From positions 135,912 through 199,911 of the forward strand of contig CAZQWM010000002.1 in NCBI GenBank assembly GCA_964597035.1: DNA of 64,000 nt. Direction: 5' to 3'. The stretch's first letter is position 1. Each line of letters starts with the position of its first letter. Positions 7,595 through 18,188 of the stretch are shown here, in pieces. Origin of the DNA: Fen-1362 sp964597035. Its GTDB lineage: Bacteria; Planctomycetota; Phycisphaerae; Sedimentisphaerales; Anaerobacaceae. The notes below the pieces were generated by a model. That model saw nothing but the letters and a program-made list of their open reading frames with translations. It made no database searches and was not told the DNA's origin. Both the position numbers and the translations under genes were made by a program.

Positions 7595-10500
7595 TTACTT
7601 TATTCCCAAAGCTTCTTTAATAGCTGCATCCGCCCGCGCCTCAGCAGCTTTGGCCTCTTCAACCTCTCTCTCTTCCCTGAATTCCTTCGGCAGCGGTGCT
7701 TCGGCCAGATGCTTGACCTTCAGCTCCAGATACGGCTTAAAGGCCGTGCCAGCCGGTATCAAATGACCGAGTATCACGTTCTCCTTCAAACCGCAGAGAT
7801 TGTCTATGCTACCAGCCAGTGATGCCTCAGTCAAGACCTTAGTCGTCTGCTGAAAACTTGCAGCCGCAATAAAACTGTCTGAACGCAATGACGCCTTGGT
7901 TATACCCAACAACAGTGTCTGGGCCGTTGCCATCCTCGGCTTTTTACCCTTCGCCGACTCACCCCCGATTGTTTCTAATTTCTCATTGATGGTTGCCAGC
8001 TTGCCCTTGTCAACAATCTCTCCTTCCTTAAGGTCCGAGGCGTCACCGACGCTGCTTACTTTGACACTCTCATTCAGTCGCACGTTCTCGCGTCGGAATT
8101 CAAACTTGTCAACCACTTCGCCCGGCAGAAACGTGCTGTCGCCAACCGACTCAATCTCAATCTTCCGCATCATCTGTGAGCAGATTATCTCGATGTGCTT
8201 GTCGTTTATATTCACGTTCTGCGAACGGTAAACGTTCTGAATCTCTCCTATCAGGTATTTCTGAAGCGCCTCTTCGCCCTTAATCCGCAAAATATCGTGC
8301 GGCACCAGCGGACCGTCGGTCAACTGGTCACCCGCTTCAACCATATCACCCGTGTGAACGTTCAAATGCCTGTCGCGCGGAACGTGATGTTCCTTCTCCA
8401 TCCCGGACTCCGAGCGGATGGTAATCGTCATTTTGCCCTTGCGCTTGTCGCTTTTCAACTCAACTCGCCCGCTAATCTCCGCTATCGCCGCCGGGTCCTT
8501 CGGCTTACGCGCCTCGAACACTTCAGTCACACGCGGCAATCCGCCGGTGATGTCCTGCGTTCCGCCCGTAGCTCTGGGCTGATGAGCAAGCAACTGACCC
8601 GCCTGAACCTTCTGACCCTCCGTAACCTCTATTCTTGCGCCGGCGGGCAGATAGTGAACGTCCAGAATCTTGCCATCGGCGTCCTCTATCATAATCTGCG
8701 GGTGCTTGTCACCCTTGTGCTCGATTATAACGGGTTTACCCAACTGCCCCTTGCGTTCTTCCTCAAGCCGAACCGTCTCGCCTTCGACAATATCAACAAA
8801 GCGAATCAGGCCCGATACCTCTGCCAGTATCGGCGTGCGGTGTGGGTCCCACTCAAACAGCAGCCCGCCGCTCTTGACGCTCTCGCCGTCGTCAACGCGA
8901 ACTGTCGCTCCATACGGCACCTTGAACCTGTCAAGTTCCCGGTCCTTGTCATCCAGTATCGTAATCTCCCCGTTGCGCTTCAGTGCAACCGTTTTCGAAC
9001 TGCCGTCCTCGACTTTGAACGTTACGGCGTTTATGTCGCGATACTGAATCTTACCCGTATGAGTCGCCTTTTGTTCCCGCTCCAGAATGGCACGTTCAGC
9101 CACCCCGCCCGTGTGGAATGTCCGCAGCGTCAACTGCGTCCCCGGCTCACCAATCGACTGCGCCGCTATAATGCCCACAGGCAGTCCTTCTTCAACAAGC
9201 TTACCCGTGCTCATATCCCAGCCGTAGCACTTCGCGCAAACACCGAACGGGCAGTCGCAGGTCAGCGGACTTCTCACCCTGATTACATCGAGTCCAAGCG
9301 CTTCAACCTTCGCCGCCGCATCCAGCGTTATAACCTCATTCTCCCTAACTATCATCTCGTCGGTAATCGGATTGCGAATGTTGTCTCTGGCCGTCCTGCC
9401 GATAATAAGCTGCGACAAAGGCACATCCACCTGCTCACCGCGGGTAACCGTGCTCTTGGTAATACCCTGCAGCGTCCCGCAGTCACGCTCTGTGATTATG
9501 ACATTCTGAGCGACGTCAATCAGCTTGCGCGTCAGATACCCTGAGTTGGCGGTCTTCAACGCGGTATCCGCAAGACCCTTTCGCGCGCCGTGTGTAGAGC
9601 TGAAATACTCGAGAACCGTCAACCCCTCGCGGAAATTCGACTTAATCGGCGTTTCGATAATCTCGCCGCTGGGCTTGGCCATCAACGCACGCATGCCCGC
9701 AAGCTGCTGAATCTGGTCGACACTGCCTCTGGCACCGGAAATACTCATAATGTAAATCGGATTCAGATACGGCAGACCCTCTTCGGTTCTATCTTCCTTC
9801 AGGCCCCGCATCATCTCATTGGTAACCGCCACACGCGCATTGGTCCAGGCGTCGATTACCTGGTTATACCGCTCGCCCTCGGTCAGCACACCGGCCAGAT
9901 AGTTCTTCTGTATCTTCTTGACCCGCTTCTCTGTCTCTTCTATAATCTCCTGCTTCTTCGGCGGAATCTTCAAGTCTATCACACCGAAGCTAAGCCCCGA
10001 CAATGTCGCCTGTCTGAAACCCTGGTCCTTTATCTTGTCCAGCAAATCGACCGTTGCGGCACTTCCCGCTATTTCGTAACAGTCGCTGATTACCTGGCTT
10101 AGCTGCTTCTGCCCCATCATCCAGTTATAAAACGGCATCTTCGCAGGTAGAATATCGTTGAAAACGCACCTGCCTACAGTGGTCTCCACCACAGTCGCTT
10201 CGCTCGTCTGGTCCGGCTTAACTTCGGTCGCATGCTCGCCTTCCTCGATTACCCGTTTGTTGATGCGGACTTTTATTCTGGCGTGCAGCGAAATCTTGCC
10301 CATATCGTAAGCCAGCAATGCCTCAAAAATATCTCTGAATGCCGAACCCTCGCCCTTCTGCCCGGGCAACATGCTCGTCAGGTAGTAATTGCCAAGCACC
10401 ATATCCTGCGAAGGACCGACCATCGGCGAACCGTTGGCGGGCGAGAAAATATTGTTCGTCGTCATCATCAGTGTATGTGCCTCGGCCTGCGCTTCCACGC

Positions 10501-11902
10501 TCAAAGGCAGATGCACCGCCATCTGGTCACCGTCAAAGTCGGCGTTGAACCCCTTACAGGCCAGAGGGTGAAGCATTATCGCGTTGCCTTCCACCAGAAC
10601 CGGCTCAAACGCCTGAACACCCATCCGGTGCAGAGTCGGCGCACGGTTGAGCAGCACCGGATGCTGGTATATCACCTCTTCTAAAATATCCCATATCTGC
10701 TCGCCACGCCGTTCAATCATCTTCTTGGCGCTTTTGATGGTATCGGCAAGCCCGCTCTGTTTTAGCCGACGGATAATAAACGGCTGATAAAGCTCCAGCG
10801 CAATCCTCTTCGGCAGTCCGCACTGATGCAGCTTCATCGTCGGACCTATCACAATCACCGAACGAGCCGAATAATCAACACGCTTGCCCAGCAGGTTTTC
10901 ACGGAACCGACCTTGCTTTCCCTTAATCATATCGCTAAGACTTTTCAGCGGGCGATTATTGCTGCCCAGCACCGGTCTTCGACACCTGCCATTATCCATG
11001 AGCGAGTCAACCGCCTGTTGCAGCATCCTCTTTTCATTGCGAATAATCACCTCAGGAGCATTAAGGTCCATCAGTTTTTTCAGCCGGTTATTACGGTTGA
11101 TTATTCTTCTGTAAAGGTCGTTCAGGTCACTAGTAGCAAAATTTCCACTTTCCAACAGTACAAGAGGCCGCAAATCAGGCGGGATAACCGGAACTACTTC
11201 AAGAACTATCCACTCCGCCTTATTGCTACTGCTTCTTATCGCCTCCAGCATTTTGAGACGCTTGCTCAAGTCCTTCATCCGCTGAGCACTGCTGGTCTTT
11301 CCTATCGCCGCCCTCAGCTCCACAGTAATCGCATCAAGGTCAAGCCCCACCAGAAGGGCCTTTATTGCCTCCCCGCCCATCAAGGCCTTGAAGCAATTGC
11401 CGTACTTGTTGACCGCGTCACGGTATTCCTCCTCCGTAAACAACTGGCCCACTTTGAACGGACTGTCGCCCGCCTCGGTGACCGCGTAGTCCTGATAATA
11501 AATTATCTTCTCAAGGTCCAACCCTTTCATACCCAGAACCGTGCCCAGATGATTTGGAATCGTCTTGAAAAACCATATATGCACGCACGGTGTCGCAAGA
11601 TTGATATGTCCCATCCGCTTTCGGCGTACCCGGCTGTGCGTAACCTTCACCCCGCAGCGGTCGCAGATTATTCCCTTATACTTGGTCCCCTTGTACTTGC
11701 CGCAGGCACACTCCCAGTCCCGCTCAGGTCCGAATATCCGCTCGCAGAAAAGACCGTCTTTTTCGGGCCGGTACGTCCGGTAGTTGATTGTCTCGGGCTT
11801 GCGAACCTCTCCGAATGACCAGCTGCGAATATCATTGGCGCCGGCAAGCGAAATCTTGACCGAACCGTAATCGTTTATCCGATCATAGATATTGCTTATC
11901 AT
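7595..11902 (-). CDS. rpoC: DNA-directed RNA polymerase subunit beta'
   Basis: 1435 residues. The N-terminal zinc site is CACGKYKGTKYKGIICDRCG (near residue 66). The catalytic loop NADFDGDQMAVH holds the three Asp that bind Mg. The second zinc cluster is present as TCDCPFGVCAKCYG, and the trigger loop region as GLPVGIIAAQSIGEPGTQLT. The C-terminal tail is Ala/Glu/Lys-rich. It follows rpoB after 73 nt. Confidence 0.98.
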   Translation of the reverse strand: MISNIYDRINDYGSVKISLAGANDIRSWSFGEVRKPETINYRTYRPEKDGLFCERIFGPERDWECACGKYKGTKYKGIICDRCGVKVTHSRVRRKRMGHINLATPCVHIWFFKTIPNHLGTVLGMKGLDLEKIIYYQDYAVTEAGDSPFKVGQLFTEEEYRDAVNKYGNCFKALMGGEAIKALLVGLDLDAITVELRAAIGKTSSAQRMKDLSKRLKMLEAIRSSSNKAEWIVLEVVPVIPPDLRPLVLLESGNFATSDLNDLYRRIINRNNRLKKLMDLNAPEVIIRNEKRMLQQAVDSLMDNGRCRRPVLGSNNRPLKSLSDMIKGKQGRFRENLLGKRVDYSARSVIVIGPTMKLHQCGLPKRIALELYQPFIIRRLKQSGLADTIKSAKKMIERRGEQIWDILEEVIYQHPVLLNRAPTLHRMGVQAFEPVLVEGNAIMLHPLACKGFNADFDGDQMAVHLPLSVEAQAEAHTLMMTTNNIFSPANGSPMVGPSQDMVLGNYYLTSMLPGQKGEGSAFRDIFEALLAYDMGKISLHARIKVRINKRVIEEGEHATEVKPDQTSEATVVETTVGRCVFNDILPAKMPFYNWMMGQKQLSQVISDCYEIAGSAATVDLLDKIKDQGFRQATLSGLSFGVIDLKIPPKKQEIIEETEKRVKKIQKNYLAGVLTEGERYNQVIDAWTNARVAVTNEMMRGLKEDRTEEGLPYLNPIYIMSISGARGSVDQIQQLAGMRALMAKPSGEIIETPIKSNFREGLTVLEYFSSTHGARKGLADTALKTANSGYLTRKLIDVAQNVIITERDCGTLQGITKSTVTRGEQVDVPLSQLIIGRTARDNIRNPITDEMIVRENEVITLDAAAKVEALGLDVIRVRSPLTCDCPFGVCAKCYGWDMSTGKLVEEGLPVGIIAAQSIGEPGTQLTLRTFHTGGVAERAILEREQKATHTGKIQYRDINAVTFKVEDGSSKTVALKRNGEITILDDKDRELDRFKVPYGATVRVDDGESVKSGGLLFEWDPHRTPILAEVSGLIRFVDIVEGETVRLEEERKGQLGKPVIIEHKGDKHPQIMIEDADGKILDVHYLPAGARIEVTEGQKVQAGQLLAHQPRATGGTQDITGGLPRVTEVFEARKPKDPAAIAEISGRVELKSDKRKGKMTITIRSESGMEKEHHVPRDRHLNVHTGDMVEAGDQLTDGPLVPHDILRIKGEEALQKYLIGEIQNVYRSQNVNINDKHIEIICSQMMRKIEIESVGDSTFLPGEVVDKFEFRRENVRLNESVKVSSVGDASDLKEGEIVDKGKLATINEKLETIGGESAKGKKPRMATAQTLLLGITKASLRSDSFIAAASFQQTTKVLTEASLAGSIDNLCGLKENVILGHLIPAGTAFKPYLELKVKHLAEAPLPKEFREEREVEEAKAAEARADAAIKEALGIK

Positions 11903-11975
11903 TTATCTATCGCTCCTCTAAGGATTCTATTGCTTTTATAACCAAAAAGGGTTTGCCCTAAATCCTCTATAAACC

Positions 11976-14900
11976 TCATAAAACCGTTGTGCCCAGACGC
12001 TTCTTTTCAAGCTGGATATTCAGCCCCAGCCCTCTTATTTCATTGCACAGCACGTCAAATGACAGCGGCGTCCCTGCTTCGAGAGTGTTCCGTCCCTTCA
12101 CCATCGACTCGTATATCTTGGTCCGGCCTTCCACGTCATCGCTCTTGACGGTCAGCATTTCCTGCAGAGTATACGCCGCCCCATAACCCTCCAGTGCCCA
12201 GACCTCCATTTCGCCGAACCTCTGTCCGCCCGTTCTAGCCTTACCCCCGAGGGGCTGCTGTGTAATTAAGCTGTATGGCCCCGTCGAACGAGCGTGAATC
12301 TTGTCATCAACCAGATGATGAAGCTTCATAATATAGATGTGTCCAATCGTCGCCTGCTGGTCAAACGCCTCTCCTGTTCTGCCGTCATATAACTGCGTCT
12401 TAAGGACCTTTGGAATACATACAAACAATTCATCATCTCCCGGAGCTTCGTTCTTTTCATCAAGTTCCTTCTTTCGCCGAGTTACCAATTCGTTTGCTTC
12501 TTCCGTCAGCCGCTGAATGTTCTCTTCCCTTGCACCGTCAAAAACAGGCGTAACCGCTGTAAAGCCCAGCACCTTCGCCACCCACCCGAGGTGCGTCTCG
12601 AGAATCTGCCCGACGTTCATTCGACTGGGCACCCCCAGCGGATTAAGCAGCATATCAAGCGGCCTGCCGTCCTCCAAAAACGGCATCTCCTCCACCGGCA
12701 GTATCTTCGCAATCACACCCTTATTGCCGTGGCGACCGGCAAGTTTGTCTCCTATCGACAAGGTCCGCTTGGTCGCGACATAAATCTTCACCATCTCAAG
12801 CACCCCGCTTGGCAGCTCGTCGCCGTGCTTGAGCCGTTCCACTCGTTTTTTCTTCTCTTCCTCAAGGGCTCTGATTTTCTCGAGGAACTTCTCCACCAGC
12901 CCCTCAACCTTCTCACGCATCGCCGCCGGCTTGACCCACTTCATGTCCCAGTTTTCAACCTGCTCGTAAACTACCTCATCGTCCTCACTTATACCGACTT
13001 TTTGTCTGGTGGATGGGTCGATGATACTGACCTCAAACTTGGTGTGAATCGCAGCTATCATCTGCCTGAATGTCACGCATTGCTTGCCCCGCATCTCTTT
13101 TTCATAAGCCCTTATCTGAGCAGCCAGTGCCTTCTTGCCCTCTTCACCTCCGGCACCTCGCCGGACAAAACGTTCCGTTTTAATCACTACACCCTCATAC
13201 CCGTTCGGCAGCTCGAGTGAATCATTTTTAACGTCCTCGCCCGCCCTGCCGAATATCGCATGCAAAAGCTTCTCCTCGGGTGTAAGCTCGGTCTTGCCCT
13301 TGGGCACAACCTTGCCCACCAGGATGTCGCTCGGCAGAACGCGAGTGCCCTCAAGCACCACACCGTGCTCATCCAGGTTGCGAAGCGCTCTTTCGCTCAC
13401 ATTCGGGATATCATTCGTAAATTCTTCCTTGCCGAGCGGCGTCTCGCGCACCTCAGCGGTAAACTCGTTAATATGAATGCTTGTAAAGCTGTCGTTTTTG
13501 ACCAGCCGCTCGCTGACAATCATGGCGTCCTCAAAGTTGAATCCTTCAAAAGACATAAAACCTACAAGCACGTTTTTGCCCAGTGCCAGTACGCCCTTGT
13601 CGGTGCCACCGCCATCCGCTATCACCTGCCCTTTGTTAACCTTCTCTCCAAGCTTGACCACCGGCTTTTGATTCAGACACGTCCTCTCGTTCAATCCGAA
13701 AAACTTCTCTAATCTGTATTCGTCAGTATGATTGATAACTATCTTTGTAGCGTCAATATCAGTAACAACACCGCCTTTCTGCGCACGGACCACCATACTC
13801 GAATGCCGGCCTGCAACTTCCTCCATTCCCGTCTGCACAAGCGGCGCCTCGGTCGTCACAAGCGGCACCGCCTGTCGCTGCATATTCGACCCCATCAGCG
13901 CCCTGTTCGCATCGTCATGCTCTAAAAAAGGTATCAACGCCGCAGACAATCCAACAATCTGCTTGGGCGAAACATCCACGAAAGTGACTTCATTGCTCGA
14001 AACCTGCGCAAGCTCCCCGTGCTCCCTCGCCAGGACCATTCCCTCAGGTATCTTGCCGGTTTCGGGTTCTACGGAGCTCGGAGGAGCAAATATCGCCCTC
14101 ATCTCTTCATCTGCACGAAGATATACCACTTCGCCGGTCACCTTGCCCTTTTCGACCTTGTAATAAGGCGACAGTAGAAAACCGTACTCATCGACCGTGG
14201 CGAATATCGCCAGCGAGCTAATGAGACCGATATTAGTCCCTTCCGGCGTCTCTACCGGGCAAATCCTGCCGTAGTGACTTATATGCACGTCTCGAACCTC
14301 GAAACCCGCCCGTCTCCTGTTGAGACCCCCAGGCCCCAATGCCGACATACGCCGCTCATGCGTCAACTGGCTAAGGGCATTGGTCTGGTCCACTATCTGG
14401 CTCAGCTCCCCCCGCCCGAAGAAATAGTTGATGCTGCTGGAAACACTCTTTGTATTGACCAAATCCGCTATACGCAGCGGCTCCTCACCTTCTTTGACGG
14501 TGCTCATTCGTTCCTGCACGGTCTTTCGAAGCTTCAAAAGCCCTTTTCGAATTTCAGCCCCCGCCAGTTCGTCTATCGTCCGCAGCCGCCGATTGCCCAA
14601 ATGGTCAATGTCATCGACCTCACCCTCGTTGTTCCGCAAAGCGATTATGTATTTCATCGCGCTGATGAAATCTTCCGTCCGCAACGTCATCTCATTGAGG
14701 TCCATACTCTGCCCGAACTTGCGGTTCAGTCGGAACCGGCCCACCTTACCCAGCCGATACCGGTTGACATCAAAAAACTTCTCGTCGAAGAACTGCTGGG
14801 CCTTCTCCTGGTTGGGCGGATTGCCCGGCCTAAGTCTTACATAAAACTTCAACAGCGCCTGCCCATGGCTTCTGCAGTCATCCTCCGCAAGCGTATTGAG

Positions 14901-15734
14901 AATCAGCGAATCACGCACTCCTTCGACCACTTCGACCCGCTTAATCCCGCTTTGCTGAATAAGCGAAACCTTGTCGCCGACCTGCGTTCCCGCCCTGACG
15001 ATAATCTCGCCGCTTTCGGTATCAACAATATCCCCTACAACCCACATTTCGGGACTGAGTCTTCCCTTTTGAACTTCTTTGGTCTGGAAGAAGTGCCGAA
15101 TTATCTGCTCGGTCGTGCCGAAATCATCGCTTATCGCCCGCAAAAATACAGTAGCCGGAATCTTGCTCGACTGGTCGATTTTCACCACCAGCACGTCTTT
15201 GTGGGTAACGCTTATCTCTATCCAGCTCCCGCGTTCAGGGATGATTCTGCCTCCGTGCAGCACGCGGTCGCCCTCCTTGCTCTCGATAAGAAAATCGACA
15301 CCTGGGCTTCTGTGCAACTGGCTTACAATAACCCGCTCGGCACCGTTGACGATGAACTCACCGCCGCCAATCATCACTGGTATCTCACCGAGATATATCG
15401 CCTGCTCGGCTATGTCCTGACCTTCTTTACTCCGCAGCCGACAGGTAATTTTGAGAGGATACCCATATGTAAGCCGAAGCTGCCGACACTCTTTTATGCT
15501 GTATCTGGGTTCCTCAAGCTCGTAATAAAGATACTCCAAGACTATCCCTTTGTCATAGCTTTCAATGGGGAAAGTCTCTCGGAACAGCTCTTCAAGCCCC
15601 TTACTTCGTCGCCTCGTAGGTGCAATGTCTTTCTGCAAAAACTCATCATAGCTCTTTCTCTGTATGGCGACCAGGTCGGGAATCTCGACCGTCTCTTTCA
15701 TCCTGCCGAAATTACGAACTTTTGCATCAGCCAT
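11976..15734 (-). CDS. rpoB: DNA-directed RNA polymerase subunit beta
   Basis: 1252 residues. It opens MADAKVRNFGRMKETVEIPD. The rifampicin pocket region is readable (LSQLTHERRMSALGPGGLNR, then RRAGFEVRDVHISHYGRICP), as are SFEGFNFEDAMIVSERLV, GDKLAGRHGNKGVIAKI and GVPSRMNVGQILETHLG. The rifampicin-region residues look wild type. It lies between rplL and rpoC in the standard rplKAJL-rpoBC order. Confidence 0.98.
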   Translation of the reverse strand: MADAKVRNFGRMKETVEIPDLVAIQRKSYDEFLQKDIAPTRRRSKGLEELFRETFPIESYDKGIVLEYLYYELEEPRYSIKECRQLRLTYGYPLKITCRLRSKEGQDIAEQAIYLGEIPVMIGGGEFIVNGAERVIVSQLHRSPGVDFLIESKEGDRVLHGGRIIPERGSWIEISVTHKDVLVVKIDQSSKIPATVFLRAISDDFGTTEQIIRHFFQTKEVQKGRLSPEMWVVGDIVDTESGEIIVRAGTQVGDKVSLIQQSGIKRVEVVEGVRDSLILNTLAEDDCRSHGQALLKFYVRLRPGNPPNQEKAQQFFDEKFFDVNRYRLGKVGRFRLNRKFGQSMDLNEMTLRTEDFISAMKYIIALRNNEGEVDDIDHLGNRRLRTIDELAGAEIRKGLLKLRKTVQERMSTVKEGEEPLRIADLVNTKSVSSSINYFFGRGELSQIVDQTNALSQLTHERRMSALGPGGLNRRRAGFEVRDVHISHYGRICPVETPEGTNIGLISSLAIFATVDEYGFLLSPYYKVEKGKVTGEVVYLRADEEMRAIFAPPSSVEPETGKIPEGMVLAREHGELAQVSSNEVTFVDVSPKQIVGLSAALIPFLEHDDANRALMGSNMQRQAVPLVTTEAPLVQTGMEEVAGRHSSMVVRAQKGGVVTDIDATKIVINHTDEYRLEKFFGLNERTCLNQKPVVKLGEKVNKGQVIADGGGTDKGVLALGKNVLVGFMSFEGFNFEDAMIVSERLVKNDSFTSIHINEFTAEVRETPLGKEEFTNDIPNVSERALRNLDEHGVVLEGTRVLPSDILVGKVVPKGKTELTPEEKLLHAIFGRAGEDVKNDSLELPNGYEGVVIKTERFVRRGAGGEEGKKALAAQIRAYEKEMRGKQCVTFRQMIAAIHTKFEVSIIDPSTRQKVGISEDDEVVYEQVENWDMKWVKPAAMREKVEGLVEKFLEKIRALEEEKKKRVERLKHGDELPSGVLEMVKIYVATKRTLSIGDKLAGRHGNKGVIAKILPVEEMPFLEDGRPLDMLLNPLGVPSRMNVGQILETHLGWVAKVLGFTAVTPVFDGAREENIQRLTEEANELVTRRKKELDEKNEAPGDDELFVCIPKVLKTQLYDGRTGEAFDQQATIGHIYIMKLHHLVDDKIHARSTGPYSLITQQPLGGKARTGGQRFGEMEVWALEGYGAAYTLQEMLTVKSDDVEGRTKIYESMVKGRNTLEAGTPLSFDVLCNEIRGLGLNIQLEKKRLGTTVL

Positions 15735-15817
15735 CTTTCAACCCCGATTAAACGGCTCAATTGCGTTTCCCACTTACTGCCTGATTCGGCCCCAAACCAA
15801 ACTCCTATCGGCGTCGA

Positions 15818-16285
15818 TTAGGCAACTTCCACCGTCGCTCCGGCGCTTTCAAGCTGCTTCTGTGCAGCTTCCGCCTCGTCCTTGCTCACGCCGGTCTTCA
15901 CCGGTTTCGGAACGCCCTCGACCAGGTCCTTCGCCTCTTTGAGACCGAGTCCCGTTAACGCTCTTACTTCCTTGATAACCTGAATCTTCTTGTCGCCGAT
16001 GACCTTGAGAATAACGTCAAACGTCGTCTTCTCCGGTATCACCTCAGCAGCACCGGCGCCAGCAGGACCGGCAACCATAACCGCTCCGCCCGCGGCCGGC
16101 TCGATTCCGTACTCTTCCTTGAGATAGTCACCAAGCTCCTTGGCCTGCATTAACGTCAGTTTGACTATTGCATCGCCAAGCTTCTTAATTTCGGCGCCCC
16201 AGCTCTTCGTCTCTTTTGCTGGTTTTTCTTCTTTGGCCTCTTTGACTTGCTTCTCTGCTTTCGCCTCTTTTGCTTCTTCCGCCAT
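15818..16285 (-). CDS. rplL: 50S ribosomal protein bL12 with charged N-terminal tail
   Basis: 155 residues against 120-128 in most bacteria. The C-terminal domain that recruits translation GTPases is normal (KTTFDVILKVIGDKKIQVIK, EVRALTGLGLKEAKDLVE). A flexible Ala/Gly hinge precedes it. Residues 1-27 are an extra Glu/Lys/Ala-rich tail (MAEEAKEAKAEKQVKEAKEE...). The RBS GGAG lies 8 nt before the ATG. It follows rplJ by 117 nt. Confidence 0.95.
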   Translation of the reverse strand: MAEEAKEAKAEKQVKEAKEEKPAKETKSWGAEIKKLGDAIVKLTLMQAKELGDYLKEEYGIEPAAGGAVMVAGPAGAGAAEVIPEKTTFDVILKVIGDKKIQVIKEVRALTGLGLKEAKDLVEGVPKPVKTGVSKDEAEAAQKQLESAGATVEVA

Positions 16286-16402
16286 TTCGTTCTAACTCCT
16301 ATATCCAGTCGCCCTATGGTAGCCGGGGCTACGCAACCCCGTTTAACCCTCATAACAGGGACAGCCATACAGGCCGTTTATATTCTTTATATAAGTGCCC
16401 CC

Positions 16403-16945
16403 TTAAGCGGCTTGTTTGTCCTCGCCCTCGCATTTGTCCACAATTTGTTGTATACAGCCGGCTATTATCGACGCGGGCGAAACAACCACGCCCGCCAGTC
16501 TCGCCGCCGGCGACTTGGCTAACGTTACAATCATACCCTGAAGCTCCGTCCGGTTCGGCATCCTCGAAAGTGCATCGGCTTCCCTGTCACCCAGTGCCTC
16601 GCCTTCGAGAAACGCGCCCTTGATATGTATTGCCGGAACCTTTCCCACCCAGCCGGCAAGCTCCTTGGCAACGTCGACTATACTGTCACCTCCATAGGCA
16701 ATCGCGCAGGGACCCGTGAAAAGCACCACCGCTGCATTCATCTCCAGATTCGCCATCGCCCTTTTTGTTAAGGCATTTTTCACAATCATCAGCTTGATGC
16801 CTTTGCTCTTGAGCTCGCCGCGCATCACGTTATTCTCGACTCCGTCCACACCCTGTGTGCTGATTACGAGAAAATCTGTGATGTGCTCATTGGTAATCCG
16901 TTTCTCAAATTCGCTTTGCAGTAACTGCTTTACATATTTGCTCAT
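16403..16945 (-). CDS. rplJ: 50S ribosomal protein uL10
   Basis: 180 residues. It forms the base of the L7/L12 stalk. It opens MSKYVKQLLQSEFEKRI and has the family segments LKSKGIKLMIVKNALTKRAM and VLFTGPCAIAYGGDSIVDVA. A Glu/Lys-rich C-terminal helix would bind bL12. It lies between rplA and rplL. No strong leader structure was identified upstream in the 31-nt gap. Confidence 0.94.
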   Translation of the reverse strand: MSKYVKQLLQSEFEKRITNEHITDFLVISTQGVDGVENNVMRGELKSKGIKLMIVKNALTKRAMANLEMNAAVVLFTGPCAIAYGGDSIVDVAKELAGWVGKVPAIHIKGAFLEGEALGDREADALSRMPNRTELQGMIVTLAKSPAARLAGVVVSPASIIAGCIQQIVDKCEGEDKQAA

Positions 16946-16976
16946 TTTTTCCCTGCCTGATAATTCGCCAAACTTC

Positions 16977-17654
16977 TTATATTGCGACGGTTACACTCGG
17001 GCTCATTGTTGCAATCAGACAAATCTTCTTAATATAAGTCCCTTTTGCGCCCGACGGTTTAATTCTGTTAATATGTGCTACCATAGCGTCGATATTCTCT
17101 ATAAGCTTCTTCTCATCGAAGCTCACTTTCCCGACGACAACATGCACATTTCCACCGGTGTCGTTTTTGAATTCCACCTTTCCTGCCGAAAACTCTTTGA
17201 CCGCAGTGACAACATCGCTTGTAACCGTCCCGTTCTTCGGCGACGGCATCTTTCCCTGAGGACCGAGGATTCGACCGAGCTTTCCGACCTTGCCCATCAC
17301 CTTTTGTGATGCGACAGCCACGTCGAAATCCGACCAGCCACCCTCTATCTTTTTCACCAGCTCCTCACAGCCCGCTTCAACGGCACCAGCTTCCTTCGCC
17401 GACGCAACATCCGTCTCCTCACAAAATGCAATCACCTTTCTCCGTTTACCTATACCGTGCGGCAGCGATATCGCCCCTCGCACCAGTTGGTCGGACTGCT
17501 TCGGGTCTATACCCAGCCAGAAAACACACTCAACCGTCTGGTCAAACTTCGTCGAATTGAAAGATTTTATCTTCGCGACGGCATCCGCCACGCTCATCGC
17601 CTCTTTGCCGACTTGCTCAAGTTCCTTACGGTATCTTTTGCCTCTGACTGTCAT
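16977..17654 (-). CDS. rplA: 50S ribosomal protein uL1
   Basis: 225 residues. uL1 forms the mobile L1 stalk that helps release deacylated tRNA. Family segments are VECVFWLGIDPKQSDQLVRG, GKVGKLGRILGPQGKMPSPK and GTVTSDVVTAVKEFSAGKVE. It follows rplK by 38 nt, in the usual order. Confidence 0.95.
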   Translation of the reverse strand: MTVRGKRYRKELEQVGKEAMSVADAVAKIKSFNSTKFDQTVECVFWLGIDPKQSDQLVRGAISLPHGIGKRRKVIAFCEETDVASAKEAGAVEAGCEELVKKIEGGWSDFDVAVASQKVMGKVGKLGRILGPQGKMPSPKNGTVTSDVVTAVKEFSAGKVEFKNDTGGNVHVVVGKVSFDEKKLIENIDAMVAHINRIKPSGAKGTYIKKICLIATMSPSVTVAI

Positions 17655-17692
17655 AATCTTACGTCTCGAATCGCTTTTCGTTTGCTTGTTGC

Positions 17693-18139
17693 TTAGTCCA
17701 CAATCTCAACACCCATACTCCGGGCGGTGCCCCTGATAATCTTTTCCGCCTGCTCAATGCTGTATGCATTGAGGTCTTTGAACTTTTCCTGCGCAATCTT
17801 ACGCACCTGCTCAGTGGTAACCTGGCCCACTTTTTCCTTGTTGGGTACTCCGCTGCCTTTGGCAATGCCCGCCACCTGCTTGAGTAGAACGGCCGCAGGT
17901 GGACTTTTGACCTCAAAAGTGAAGCTCTTGTCCTTGTATACGCTTATGACTACCGGCACAATCGTTCCGTTGAGTTCCTTGGTGCGCTCATTAAACTGCG
18001 AGACAAACTGCCCGATATTGACGCCGTGCTGGCCCAGCGCAGGGCCAATCGGAGGAGCTGGCGTTGCCTGACCGCCCTGCGCCTGCAGTTTTATCTGAAC
18101 CAATACCTCTTTACCGCCTACTACTTTTTGTTTCGCCAT
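17693..18139 (-). CDS. rplK: 50S ribosomal protein uL11
   Basis: 148 residues, normal length. It opens MAKQKVVGGKEVLVQIKLQA, with the Pro-rich thiostrepton-binding N-domain (ATPAPPIGPALGQHGVNI) and the C-terminal rRNA-binding domain (LNAYSIEQAEKIIRGTARSM). uL11 forms the base of the GTPase-associated centre. It lies 49 nt downstream of nusG. Confidence 0.96.
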   Translation of the reverse strand: MAKQKVVGGKEVLVQIKLQAQGGQATPAPPIGPALGQHGVNIGQFVSQFNERTKELNGTIVPVVISVYKDKSFTFEVKSPPAAVLLKQVAGIAKGSGVPNKEKVGQVTTEQVRKIAQEKFKDLNAYSIEQAEKIIRGTARSMGVEIVD

Positions 18140-18188
18140 CGTTCACCTTCAAACCGAACTACCACACAATACCGCCGAACCGCCCGGA

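Noticed and set aside
8195..9544. 449-codon plus-strand open frame
   Set aside because: Antisense to rpoC; a shadow of the real gene.
14274..15821. 515-codon plus-strand open frame
   Set aside because: It is antisense to rpoB, which has every expected motif; the frame follows from codon bias and has no family features.
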